DNA of 64,000 nucleotides from Methylobacterium sp. (GCA_013823325.1 PNLY01000011.1:1-64000), one strand, 5' to 3'. Shown: positions 1 to 7,958, counted from the first letter of the stretch. Notes: generated by a model from the sequence alone, not told the origin. Numbers and translations: made by a program.

Positions 1-891
1 CCAATCATCATTTCCTCGCGCTCCTCATCGAGGGGAGAGCGAGGGCTGGAGCGAAGTAGCGGGTGGGGCTCCGTCCCTGGGATTGGAAGCAAGCGCTAGA
101 GACCTCCCCGTTCCCTCGCGCTCCATTCACGCAATGGAGAGCCTGCGGGGAGGCTTTGCTCTTCCGCCACCGGCTTGTCTGCCGCTTAATCATGATCGGC
201 GCTCTGGATTCGAGAGGGGCTCAGAGCTTGACTGGTTATTTGTTCATGATATGTTCTTGATTGTCCTGCCCGCGTGATTCGGAGCCGCGGGGCGACGAAT
301 TCAGGGATCCGCTCGACACAGCGGGCTCGTGAGCGTCGCTCTGCCGAGCCTCAGCGGTTAGAGAGGGCGGCCGCGCGGGACCGGGCCGTTTCCAGGTTCT
401 ATCTGCGGGGCGTGTCCCAGCAGATATGGGGGATTGAGCACGGACTGGGGTCGACGCATCGAATCCGCGTAGGGGCGCTGGAACTTCGCTACCTACGCTA
501 CGCCGGGCTTACTGTGCCGCGCCCGGGTACGTCCGAGTGAGGCGCGGATGACCACCTGCCGAAAGGCGGGGGGCCAGCCGTGAGTCTGCTCGATGTTTCA
601 AGCCCCTTCTGTTTTCCCGCCCCCAGTGCCGAGCCTCCTCGGCCCTCCGCCGCTCGCCGGCGAGCCCGTTGCGCTTTGCTCTGGTGTTTCCAGGGGCAAG
701 CTGCCTCCCAGGCTTGCCGCCCCGTTCAGAGAGCCCCGGCCTTCCAAGGCGCGATCCCCACCGTCCGCGATGCGTCCCTGGGTTCCTCGACTGTCTCGCC
801 GGAAGACCGGTGTGCCGGGAGCCTCATCCTACCACATCGACCTGACCGGCTCCTCGCCGGATTTCCAAACCTCCAGTTAGAGGCAGCAGAC
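1..891. other. Long gene-poor leader rich in stem-loops
   Basis: I see no convincing gene here. Short open frames have no ribosome binding site and no recognisable protein. Perfect or near-perfect stems are frequent: 14-19/39-44 (with 21-24/34-37 inside), 48-52/68-72, 103-110/146-153 enclosing 121-127/133-139, 201-206/222-227, 309-313/320-324, 368-372/384-388, 400-406/420-426, 467-473/492-498, 503-508/521-526, 555-560/565-570 (GAAA loop), the 14-base palindrome 652-665, and 695-701/712-718. High GC alone gives some stems. The run of 6-7 bp stems with short loops between 400 and 570 looks like structured RNA. No known RNA family was recognised. Confidence 0.45.
400..570 (+). other. Candidate structured RNA segment, four consecutive hairpins
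   Basis: Four hairpins follow one another. TATCTGC/GCAGATA (400-406/420-426) holds an inner GGG/CCC. GCGTAGG/CCTACGC pairs 467-473 with 492-498. CCGGGC/GCCCGG pairs 503-508 with 521-526. CCTGCC/GGCGGG (555-560/565-570) is closed by a GAAA tetraloop, a typical RNA loop. Orientation is assumed to be +, as for the next gene at 892. It could be a long 5' leader or a separate noncoding RNA. It is neither a tRNA nor an RNA family I can name. Confidence 0.35.
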
Positions 892-1839
892 ATGACGACG
901 ATCAGCAAGACCATGACCTCTACGCAGAACCTCCGCACCCAGTGGCGAGCGCACATCGGTGGCACGAATCCCTTCGGGTACAGCTCCGACGCCGCGTTCG
1001 TCTGGGAGGGGCGCGCGTGTGACGAGCACGAGGCGATGGCCAAGGCTCTGAAGGCCGTCGAGCTCGCTTTGCGCGCCTTCAACATGATCAGGCAGCACCC
1101 GGAAACGGCGCGGTTGCCCTTCTTGCTGTCTGACCTGCGCGTCGAGCCCACCCCGGAGGCGAGCTGGCGGAACATCGGCACGCGTGCGCTGCAGGTCGTT
1201 GGAGCACCGTTCATCCCGAAAGAGAGTCTCCAAGCCGCCTTCTGTTTCGCCAAGGATCCGGAAAGCGACGAGTCCCGGGAGGACGACTATCGGACCAACC
1301 GCCTGCTCAAGCAGCAGATCGAGAGGTTGCTGATGCTTGACGACGCCGTCTGCCAGACGATCGAGCGGGGCCGCCTCCTGCAGGTCCGCTTCAGCATTTC
1401 GGCCGACACCGTCGGTAGCCCTTCCCAGCCTCGCCGCGCGGTTCGCCTCGAGGTCCATGATCGGGACGAAGTCGGCATCCCGCTCGCCGAGGCCACCGTA
1501 AACGCGATCCTGATGCTCCTGCTTGCCGCGAACGGGCATCGCTTGGGCCAGGGTCCGTTTCTGTATCCCGGCATGCCGCCCTATGGTTTGATCGAGCGCG
1601 CGCAGAGCGCGTTCCGGAAGGCCAGGCAGAGGCTCGTCGAAAAGCCCGACTTGCGCCTTCTCGGTACTGCCTGGGAGCTGCTTGAGCTCGGGCACGCCGA
1701 CCTCGCGGCCGATATCGTCGCGATGGCGCACCCGGCGTCGCGAGCGGCTCCTTCCCCCACCGTGAACGGGCTGAAGATGACAGACACGAAACTCGCGGCG
1801 CTCCTGGGCCGTCCCACGGATTCCACCAGCCTTAATTGA
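892..1839 (+). CDS. Hypothetical island protein (315 aa)
   Basis: I do not recognise this protein. The ATG at 892 follows AGAGGCAGCAGAC. The same frame is open upstream to 580, but that stretch has the biased low-complexity look of non-coding DNA, so the later start was chosen. The product is soluble, with no signal peptide or membrane span. It has a helical charged central part around residues 60-150 and an aliphatic segment near residue 210. It is followed by 350 non-coding bases, and the next genes run on the opposite strand, so it appears to be a single-gene unit at the edge of the transfer module. Its role is unknown. Confidence 0.7.
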   Translation: MTTISKTMTSTQNLRTQWRAHIGGTNPFGYSSDAAFVWEGRACDEHEAMAKALKAVELALRAFNMIRQHPETARLPFLLSDLRVEPTPEASWRNIGTRALQVVGAPFIPKESLQAAFCFAKDPESDESREDDYRTNRLLKQQIERLLMLDDAVCQTIERGRLLQVRFSISADTVGSPSQPRRAVRLEVHDRDEVGIPLAEATVNAILMLLLAANGHRLGQGPFLYPGMPPYGLIERAQSAFRKARQRLVEKPDLRLLGTAWELLELGHADLAADIVAMAHPASRAAPSPTVNGLKMTDTKLAALLGRPTDSTSLN

Positions 1840-2192
1840 AGGTGAACGGAGGGTGACAACAATCCTCCGCGCCCCCTCTAGCGCCCTCGAGTCCAACCAG
1901 ATGGCGCGCGGGCGCTATTCATACCCGGCGTGACATGCCGGGATCGCGTCGGGCGTCCGCGTCTAGGTCGATAGCGTCATCCCGCCACGACACGCTTCGC
2001 ACATCCAAATGCGCGGCAACGTCCTCTCCTCCGCCACCTCACAGCGACTCGGCGATTCTTCCCCCCTCGCGCCCTTCGACACGAAGCGGCTGGGCGCGAG
2101 GGAGGAACGGAGGGATGGCGACACCGGAGAGCTTCTGCGCGGCAGCCCCCTTGCACCCTTCCCGGGATGGAGGCTGCCTTGGCCGCCCGTAG
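1840..2192. other. Intergenic region with strong inverted repeats
   Basis: No gene is visible in these 353 bases between two converging units. Two inverted repeats stand out: CCCGGC/GCCGGG at 1924-1929/1937-1942, just after the 892-1839 gene, and a much longer one at 2064-2102, listed separately. They may be bidirectional terminators, although neither is followed by a run of T. Confidence 0.6.
2064..2102. repeat. 11-bp perfect inverted repeat with nested hairpin
   Basis: CCCTCGCGCCC at 2064-2074 pairs perfectly with GGGCGCGAGGG at 2092-2102. Inside, TTCG (2075-2078) pairs with CGAA (2082-2085) around a 3-base loop, leaving a 6-base bulge on one side. It lies between converging genes. A terminator, a protein-binding site or a replication or transfer site are all possible. 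Confidence 0.6.
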
Positions 2193-2402
2193 TTACTCGT
2201 CGCGCGGATGCGTCCGGGCCTCCTGCCTAGCCAACCAGGAGGAGAATCCCAGGTCGGCGCCGAAGACCCGACGCATCAGAGCGAGCGAGGCAGCGGCAGC
2301 CCGCGCTGGGGTGAGGTTGCGCATGCCCATCAGTTGGGATGCGTGGTTGTACCACATCTCGTCGAAATCCCGCGCGACGTCATTGTCGAAGTCGAATTCC
2401 AT
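2193..2402 (-). CDS. Small acidic island protein (69 aa)
   Basis: The ATG is preceded by a strong ribosome binding site (GAAAGGAGG, 6-8 bases upstream), which is the main support for such a short gene. It starts 21 bases after the stop of the membrane-protein gene at 2424-3056 and is the last gene of the leftward transfer operon (TraK-like, ParA-like, membrane protein, this one). The N-terminus is rich in Asp, Glu and Phe; the rest is helical. There is no signal peptide or known domain. By position it may be a small DNA-transfer accessory protein, but nothing in the sequence proves it. Confidence 0.65.
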   Translation of the reverse strand: MEFDFDNDVARDFDEMWYNHASQLMGMRNLTPARAAAASLALMRRVFGADLGFSSWLARQEARTHPRDE

Positions 2403-2423
2403 GATGTGCCTCCTTTCAGGCTT

Positions 2424-3056
2424 TCAGAGACGGCCCTTGTTGGCCGTGAAGTGGTCAAGAAGCTTGCTGACCATCGCGGGCGACACTCCCATCAGCGCGT
2501 CGCAGGTCCGGCGGACGTTCGGGTCTTGATGCCGCAACAGCTTGCGCAGGAGCGCGAGATCTTCGGGCGGCGCTGTCGCGCTCAATCTGACCAGGACGCG
2601 GATCTCATCGTTGGCATTGCCTGCGAGAGCCGCCAACCTGCCGCGGGCGACCTCGAGCTGCGCTTCGGCGCTGGCGGCGCGGCCATTCGATTCGGCGACG
2701 GCCGTGTAGGCAATCTCGGCCGCGCGCTTTTCAACGCGGGCGTCGAAGCTGCGGGTCCGCTCTTCGTCCAGCGCCCGGAACTGCTCGGCGCCGCGGCGCT
2801 CGTTCATCCGGATCATGGCCGCCGCTGCCGCGAAGGCGAGGCCGGTGGCGACCACCGCGACGACTAGCCCGACGCGGGTGCCATCGCGGATCAGCCTGCG
2901 CCGGCTCTCGGCCTCTTGCGCGGCAGCTTCGTCGTAGCCGGCTTCGGCGACCTCAACCCTGCCGTGAAGGTCGTCGATCGCGTCGAAGACGGGCGCGACG
3001 GGGTCCCCGTCGCGCACGCCGGACTTGATCCGCAGCTTGTCCGTGAAGCGGGCCAT
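2424..3056 (-). CDS. TraM-like single-span membrane protein of the transfer module
   Basis: A 210-residue protein with a soluble N-terminal part, one transmembrane segment at about residues 63-82 (Val/Ala rich), and a long charged, probably coiled-coil stretch (about 85-150) followed by a helical C-terminal part. It begins 7 bases after the stop of the ParA-like gene and so is translationally linked to it. The order TraK-like, ParA/TraL-like, membrane or coiled-coil protein matches traKLM of RP4, which suggests a helper role at the membrane in conjugation. Sequence similarity to TraM itself cannot be confirmed by eye, so the name rests mostly on position. Confidence 0.65.
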   Translation of the reverse strand: MARFTDKLRIKSGVRDGDPVAPVFDAIDDLHGRVEVAEAGYDEAAAQEAESRRRLIRDGTRVGLVVAVVATGLAFAAAAAMIRMNERRGAEQFRALDEERTRSFDARVEKRAAEIAYTAVAESNGRAASAEAQLEVARGRLAALAGNANDEIRVLVRLSATAPPEDLALLRKLLRHQDPNVRRTCDALMGVSPAMVSKLLDHFTANKGRL

Positions 3057-3063
3057 GGCGTTC

Positions 3064-3753
3064 TCACCAGGGCCGGAATTCCGGGTGGTCGAGGAAGGTC
3101 GCCTCGACCTTGCGGATCATCGTCAGCGCACCCTGCGCCTCGAAGCGGTTGAGCCCCTTGCACATCTTGTGCGGCGGCACGCTGCTGCGATGCACGTCGG
3201 CCATGGTAGCGCCCAGCGACGGCAGGATCGCGGGCCGGCCGACTTGTTGCACCAACTCGATGAAGATCCGGTCAGACACGGCTGCCTCGGCGTCCAGCCC
3301 GCCCGCCTGGTTGTGCACGAGCAGGACCGAGGCCGCGCCGCAGTTCATAACGATACGGGCGGCGGCGGTGATGCCGTCACGCTTCGAAACCGGCACGATG
3401 AACCGGATGTCCTCCGCGACGGCCGCACCGCGGTCGTTCAGCCAGCGCAGGACGTGACCTTCCATGTTCGCGCCCAGGTCCACGATGGCCGGGCGATCGT
3501 CTCCGAAAACCCTGTTCTCGAGGAACGGGATGACGGCCTCGGGCCGGTCGTCCTCCAAAACGTGCTCGGCCGGCATCGACTTGAAATAGCGCCGCAGGGT
3601 GGGATTCGCCGGCTCGACGTCGAAGATGTCGAATTCGACCTGCTTGAACATCGCGGTGCTGCTGAGCAGCATGGCGATGGTGCTCTTGCCGCCGCCACCC
3701 GCGGCTGCGAGGACATACTTCTTGCCGCGCCGGGCGGTCTTCGTCGTGGTCAT
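3064..3753 (-). CDS. ParA/TraL-like ATPase of the transfer module
   Basis: A 229-residue P-loop ATPase. The ATG at 3753 is preceded by AGAAGGAAA at good spacing. The frame is open further upstream but without a ribosome site. Near residues 16-25 the sequence reads AAAGGGGKST, a ParA/MinD-type P-loop in which the usual early signature lysine (KGGxGKS) is replaced by Ala. The Asp-containing hydrophobic strand IVDLGAN is the likely switch or Walker B region. It is preceded by the TraK-like gene and followed by a membrane protein. ParA-like proteins in this position (TraL of RP4, StbB of R388) assist plasmid positioning or conjugation. That function is inferred here from gene order and fold. Confidence 0.75.
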   Translation of the reverse strand: MTTTKTARRGKKYVLAAAGGGGKSTIAMLLSSTAMFKQVEFDIFDVEPANPTLRRYFKSMPAEHVLEDDRPEAVIPFLENRVFGDDRPAIVDLGANMEGHVLRWLNDRGAAVAEDIRFIVPVSKRDGITAAARIVMNCGAASVLLVHNQAGGLDAEAAVSDRIFIELVQQVGRPAILPSLGATMADVHRSSVPPHKMCKGLNRFEAQGALTMIRKVEATFLDHPEFRPW

Positions 3754-3877
3754 GCTAAGTTTCCTTCTGGTTGGCTGGGAGGAAGGCGAGCAGGATCGTT
3801 CCCGGTCACCCAGGGACCCCGTCACCGGGGAGGTCGCGGCCTCGACCGGATGGCCGGGCCGAATGTGATCGGAGCGG

Positions 3878-4240
3878 CTACTGCAGCAGAGGCGGTGCCC
3901 GCAGGCCGCCGGCAACGTGCCGAGGCAGCTCATTGGTGCCGCTACTCACCTGTTTGGATGCCGGCTTCGTCTGCGGCAGCGGAGCGGGCTCCACGGGGAG
4001 GTCGGCCATCTGGGTCGGCGCCGGCGGCCGCATCTCCCGGCGGATCAGGCAGACATAATTGGCGAGCAGCTGCTGATCGATGGCGATGCCGGCAACCGCG
4101 AGGGTATGCAGGATGACCTTCCACTTCACGCGGTTCGCTCGCGCTTCCTCGATCGCAGGCATGCGCGCTCGGATGCGGTCCTTCAGCGTCAGCGGTGTAC
4201 CCGCCTCTAGGCTCTTCAGGATCATGTCGAGATCGGTCAT
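3878..4240 (-). CDS. TraK-like oriT-binding accessory protein
   Basis: A 120-residue protein, first in the leftward operon and immediately beside the AT-rich candidate oriT. GGAGAC precedes the ATG at 4240. Residues 20-70 (RARMPAIEEARANRVKWKVI and the following helix) fit the small TraK type, in which an Ile/Leu-rich helix-turn-helix-like core ends in a basic LLANYVCLIRREM segment. The C-terminal 50 residues are Pro-rich and probably disordered. TraK of RP4 wraps oriT DNA at the relaxosome. A 12-base palindrome at 4258-4269 just upstream could be its binding or autoregulatory site. The assignment rests on a moderate sequence match plus position. Confidence 0.6.
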   Translation of the reverse strand: MTDLDMILKSLEAGTPLTLKDRIRARMPAIEEARANRVKWKVILHTLAVAGIAIDQQLLANYVCLIRREMRPPAPTQMADLPVEPAPLPQTKPASKQVSSGTNELPRHVAGGLRAPPLLQ

Positions 4241-4545
4241 GGTTAAGTCTCCATGCCGATATCGATATCAAACGCTCGAATTCATCGCCACATAACAGGC
4301 ATTTCAGTGATTACATAAGCTACTAATTCGCTGCTTATGTTCCAGTTATATTACCGCGATCATATGCGAATTATAATTAGGTGACGGTGAGATTATATCA
4401 ATTCGTGGGTAGATTTATACATTAGGCCAGTGACGACATGTTTACGGCGCAAGCGCCTCACATGTCTGCTGGCCAAGGGGCGCTGCCCCCGTGGACCCCC
4501 GCCGCTGAAGCGGGTTGTCCGCGCTAACGCACGGAAGGCCTGTCG
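4241..4545. other. Candidate origin of transfer (oriT) between divergent transfer operons
   Basis: This gap separates the divergent TraK-like and MobC-like genes, the position of oriT in RP4. It is far more AT-rich (about 4255-4440) than anything nearby. It holds an 8-bp perfect inverted repeat ACATAAGC/GCTTATGT (4313-4320/4333-4340), CGAATT/AATTCG (4367-4372/4400-4405), a stem-loop ACATGT/ACATGT with inner GGCGC/GCGCC (4436-4465), GGGGC/GCCCC near 4477-4490, and CCCGC/GCGGG (4498-4514). The nic site is not certain; the GC-rich block at 4470-4515 next to mobC is the best place to look. Confidence 0.6.
4258..4269. promoter_or_regulatory. 12-bp palindrome upstream of the TraK-like gene
   Basis: GATATCGATATC is a perfect palindrome 18 bases upstream of the TraK-like start codon. 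It is a plausible operator or oriT protein-binding site for the leftward transfer operon. Confidence 0.4.
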
Positions 4546-4929
4546 ATGACAGACCGAAAGAAAGAGAAGACGGACGAGAAAAGCCGCCCCTTCGTCTTCC
4601 GTGTGGCGACGGAAGAGGCGGACAAGCTGGTGGCAATAGCTACGGCGCGGGGGCTGACCCCGGGCCAGATGGCGCGCGGCATCATCGAGCGAGAGGTCGA
4701 CCTTCTGGCCCGAACCGCCAGCATCAGGCGCCGGGTCGCCAACGCCGATCTGCTGCGGCAGGCCCTCGGCGCGCTCGGCCGGGTCGGCAACAACATCAAT
4801 CAGGTTGCCGCGCACCTCAACGCAAACAATCCACTCCCCCTGCGGCGGGACGAACTGGAACGCATGCAGCTCGACTTGCACTCTGCCCTGGCAGCGGTCA
4901 TGGCCGCTCTCGGACGACGTCAGCCATGA
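4546..4929 (+). CDS. mobC: MobC/TraJ-like mobilization accessory protein
   Basis: A 127-residue protein starting at an ATG behind GGAAGG. The N-terminal part (residues 15-50) has the pattern of a ribbon-helix-helix DNA-binding domain (FRVATEEADKLVAIATARGL). Residues 75-95 carry the family hallmark ALGRVGNNINQVAAHLN, seen in MobC-type relaxosome proteins. Its stop overlaps the relaxase start (ATGA), so the two are translationally coupled. In known systems this protein binds oriT, opens the DNA and guides the relaxase to nic. The family call is confident because of the hallmark and the coupled relaxase. Confidence 0.85.
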   Translation: MTDRKKEKTDEKSRPFVFRVATEEADKLVAIATARGLTPGQMARGIIEREVDLLARTASIRRRVANADLLRQALGALGRVGNNINQVAAHLNANNPLPLRRDELERMQLDLHSALAAVMAALGRRQP

Positions 4930-6611
4930 TCACCAGGTCCCGGTATGTGAAGGATGATCCGGGGCGGGCCGGGCACCTGCTAAACACGTCGAACAACCGG
5001 CGCGTCGTCGAGCACCGAGATCTCGACCGCGGCTGCCCGGGCGACCTGCGTCAGTTCCTGGCCTTCTCTTCGGCGCTGACTGCGGTGCATCCGCGGGCGA
5101 AGATCACGCTCGCGCATTTCAAGATCTCACCGTCACGTCCTCTGACACGCAAGCAGCTCCTGCGCACCATCGCCAGGATCAAACGGGAGAACGGTATCTC
5201 TCGCGGCCATCCTATGAGGCTGATCGAGCACGACAAGGGCGACAGGCCGCCGCATTTCCATCTTCTCTTCAGTGCGGTCCATCCGGAGACGGGGCGGGTC
5301 CTGAGTTCGACGGATAACTACGCCCGTGACGAACTCGTCAGCCGTCTGCTCGAGATCGCATTCGGTGAGGCCATCACGCCAGGCCCGCGCATCCAGCGCA
5401 ATGCCGCCGACCTGCGTGGGCGCGGCGACGTCCATGAAGCGCAAATTCTCGAAGGCTACGAGCCCGTCCGCAATCGCGACCGGGACAACGACGCCGATCG
5501 CCAGCAGGCCGCGCGGACCAAGTTGCCGCCGGCGGAATTCCGCCGTCGTCTGGCTGCCGCAGCGGCATCGGCCGGGCCATCCTCATCCTTCCCTCGCGCT
5601 CTCTCCCAGGGCGGTTTCGGGATCGCGCTGGGCGACCGGCGGGACGTGCTGATGGTGGTTCATCTGAAGACCGGCGCGGCCTATTCGCTCAAAAGCTCGC
5701 TCAAGAAGATGGGTCCATCCGCTCCGGAGGTCGGTGCTGACGACCTTGCTCTCCTGCGAGCGCAGGCCCGCCCTCTCGCCGAGATCCTCCGTCACGGGTT
5801 GGTCGCGTCCCATCGCCGGGCCGAGGCGCAGGTCGATCGCGAAATCCGCCGTGGTCTGTTCGAGGCGGCGATCGACGGCGAGTACGATCAGGCCTTCTCC
5901 GAGGCGCGCCGCAAACGCGCGCAGGCGCAGCGCCGCAACGACGAGATGTCGCTGGAAGCCAGGCGTGCGGCGATCCGAGCTGCGGACCGCGAAGCGTTTC
6001 GCCTGCGTCAGCGGCGCATTGACCGTGCCTTCCGCGCTGCCCACATCCTGCAGTCGCGTCGTCTGCGCAAAGCCGCCTTCATGCTTGCCGCCTCCGGCGC
6101 GCTCCTGGCCGGCGCGGGTTTTCCGCTCGCCATCGGCGCCGGGTTTGCGGCGACAGCGATCATGACGAGCCGCGCCGCTGCCCTGCGTGCCGAGGCGCGC
6201 CAGTTGATCACGATGCGGCGGAACAAGGCTGCTGCGAGCGCGTCCCTGGTTCGCACTGCCGTGACAGCTCCGCGGCCGGTGACGTTCGACTTCAACGCCG
6301 TTCCCCGGGAGCAGCGCGTTCTGGTCGGGATCGCGCTCAGGCATCTCCAGCAGGGTTTTGAGACCGAGCTGACCAGGGCGATCGGCCGGGCTCTCGGGAC
6401 GCGTCTGTTGGTTGGCCTTCGGAACTTCCTCGCCATGGCCTCCGACACGCAGAAGAAGGTGGTGCTCTCATGGGCAAAGGATACGCCAGCAAACGCCTTT
6501 GCCGCCGCCGTGGCCCTGCGTCGCGCAGGAGAACCTAGTGCCGCCGAAGGGCTTGAGGCACAGGCCCGCCGCAGCAAAGGGAGGGGCGCGGGAAGGGGCG
6601 GGCGCACCTAG
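4926..6611 (+). CDS. Relaxase (MobA/VirD2-like mobilization nuclease)
   Basis: A 561-residue protein whose ATG overlaps the mobC stop. The N-terminal 150 residues fit the relaxase/mobilization nuclease family. The likely metal-binding motif is HDKGDRPPHFHLLF (His102, His110, His112), with His64 in a conserved AHFKISPS strand. The catalytic tyrosine is not obvious; Tyr7 is the only early one. Residues 230-260 resemble a small domain often found after the nuclease in this family. A charged helical region (296-380) is followed by a hydrophobic stretch at 383-413 long enough to cross a membrane, which is unusual for a relaxase. The expected role is to nick oriT and lead the transferred strand. 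Confidence 0.85.
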   Translation: MITRSRYVKDDPGRAGHLLNTSNNRRVVEHRDLDRGCPGDLRQFLAFSSALTAVHPRAKITLAHFKISPSRPLTRKQLLRTIARIKRENGISRGHPMRLIEHDKGDRPPHFHLLFSAVHPETGRVLSSTDNYARDELVSRLLEIAFGEAITPGPRIQRNAADLRGRGDVHEAQILEGYEPVRNRDRDNDADRQQAARTKLPPAEFRRRLAAAAASAGPSSSFPRALSQGGFGIALGDRRDVLMVVHLKTGAAYSLKSSLKKMGPSAPEVGADDLALLRAQARPLAEILRHGLVASHRRAEAQVDREIRRGLFEAAIDGEYDQAFSEARRKRAQAQRRNDEMSLEARRAAIRAADREAFRLRQRRIDRAFRAAHILQSRRLRKAAFMLAASGALLAGAGFPLAIGAGFAATAIMTSRAAALRAEARQLITMRRNKAAASASLVRTAVTAPRPVTFDFNAVPREQRVLVGIALRHLQQGFETELTRAIGRALGTRLLVGLRNFLAMASDTQKKVVLSWAKDTPANAFAAAVALRRAGEPSAAEGLEAQARRSKGRGAGRGGRT

Positions 6612-6829
6612 TCGGGAGACCGGCCGGTCCTCAGCCAGGAGATCACGCCGTCGCGAGGGTAGACGATCTTGCCGGTCGCCAGCCGCTCGAAGGCAGGGGC
6701 GCGACCGCGCATGCGCCTCAGCGCAAGCGCGCCCTTGCTCATCTCGATCGCCTGCGCGACCTGAGCCGGACTCAGGTGAGCCGGTGATTGCTGCAACCGC
6801 GAGATCAGGGTTTCGGCATAGGACGGCAT
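6608..6829 (-). CDS. Excisionase/AlpA-like helix-turn-helix protein (73 aa)
   Basis: A short basic protein on the opposite strand. Its end overlaps the last 4 bases of the relaxase gene. GGAGT precedes the ATG. Residues 18-65 follow the MerR/AlpA-type winged-helix pattern: SPAQVAQAIEMSKGALALRR, then a variable turn, then a segment ending in VYPRDGVISWL. Proteins of this type act as excisionases or as small regulators in mobile elements. It is separated from the integrase by 10 kb, so it may instead regulate the transfer genes. A 6-bp hairpin CCCGGC/GCCGGG lies in the gap just upstream (about 6851-6865). Confidence 0.65.
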   Translation of the reverse strand: MPSYAETLISRLQQSPAHLSPAQVAQAIEMSKGALALRRMRGRAPAFERLATGKIVYPRDGVISWLRTGRSPD

Positions 6830-6975
6830 CGGTCGACTCCATCGCGAATACCCGGCAGGGCCGGGAAAAGGATGATCGCGTTTGCCAGACGGAGGCGCGG
6901 CGGGCCGATACGTCGCCCATAATCAAGGAATAACCGCGATTATCGACGCCGCAAGCCCTTCCGAATGGCTGAAAA

Positions 6976-7434
6976 GTGAAAATGTGGAACACCCGCGCGG
7001 AAATGCGAGATTCCCAGATCGCCCCGGTTGCGCCTCGGCCATTCGGCCCTACGGTTGAACGGCGAAGCGTAATCGGAGGTGCTAGGGACGTGCTCGTTAG
7101 GCTCGACAAGGAAACGTTCAGGCAGATGAAACGTGATGCACGCATTGCCTTTGCGGGAGCACGCCATGCGCATGGCCTCGAAGCGTTAGCTCGCGGCCTT
7201 GGCGCGAGCAGCTTCAATGAGTTGCGAGATTATGCACGTGAGCACGGCGCGATTCTCTGGGACGGCAATGATACGGAGGCCATCCGATTCCTCCACATGC
7301 GAGGTGCTTCGGTGCCGCCCGGCGGCCTCGCCAGGCTCGTCGAAAAACACGCGATCGACCACGAGGCTGTTCCCGGTTTCGACGTCTGGATCTGTGCATC
7401 GGTCGGCGCTCCGGGACGAACTGTCCTGACGTGA
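6976..7434 (+). CDS. Hypothetical island protein (152 aa)
   Basis: It starts at GTG 6976 or ATG 6982; neither has a clear ribosome site. After a variable N-terminus, residues 60-95 contain HAHGLEALARGLGASSFNEL. This helix-loop-helix pattern (xxxEALARxLGxxxxxEL) recurs, from memory, in otherwise unrelated proteins of proteobacterial mobile elements. No catalytic motif, signal peptide or membrane span is visible. It faces a toxin-antitoxin pair encoded on the other strand. No function is proposed. Confidence 0.6.
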   Translation: MKMWNTRAEMRDSQIAPVAPRPFGPTVERRSVIGGARDVLVRLDKETFRQMKRDARIAFAGARHAHGLEALARGLGASSFNELRDYAREHGAILWDGNDTEAIRFLHMRGASVPPGGLARLVEKHAIDHEAVPGFDVWICASVGAPGRTVLT

Positions 7435-7530
7435 CAAAGGCGTAGGTGCGGCGGTGATCCGACCGCCTCGGCGACAAAACCCCAGAGAGCGACGCCCAGG
7501 CAATCCTGTGGCCGATCGGTTGTGGGGCCG

Positions 7531-7958
7531 TCAGACCCGCTGCACCTGCGGATCGGCCACGAAAGGGTCGAGCACATCGACATCGCAGTCGCAAACGTCA
7601 TCGACATCACGCGGGACCAGGACCAAGCCATGGATACGAGCCGTGGCCGCAAGCGCGCGGTCGCGCTGATTCTTATCCTTCGCGCCGAGCAGCCCGGCCC
7701 ACTCGGCGACGGGACCGTCGATCGGAACGACGCGGGAGCCGTAGGCCGCCTCCAGGGTCTGGATGCCTTCGAGGATGGCGGCGGCACGCTTCGGATCGGT
7801 ACGGCTGAGCCGCTCGGCGCCGCGCCGCTTCTCGAAGAAGGTCATTGCGCTGATCCGCAGATCATCCGTCGATACCTTCGCATACCAAGCGCCGACGCGG
7901 GCGTGGCCCTTGGGATGCACTCGCGCAGCACGTTTTCGTCGAGCAGGTAGATCGTCAC
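7531..7958 (-). pseudogene. vapC: VapC-type PIN toxin broken by a frameshift
   Basis: The GTG start (7958) overlaps the antitoxin stop as GTGA, the normal coupling in such operons. The reading begins as a typical PIN protein, MTIYLLDENVLRE, and then runs out of frame to a stop after 38 residues. From about 7920 onward a second frame carries the rest of the toxin: HPKGHARVGAWYAKVSTDDL, then SAMTFFEKRRG with the conserved Glu, and a C-terminal Asp-rich part ending at 7531. A single missing base near 7920-7921 (after the CGCGA of the Arg-Glu codons) restores one frame. Either the toxin is inactive here or the base is a sequencing error. Confidence 0.8.

Noticed and set aside
274-540. An 88-codon frame in the first kilobase
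   Set aside because: No ribosome site, Arg-rich biased composition, and it overlaps the best RNA-like hairpins.
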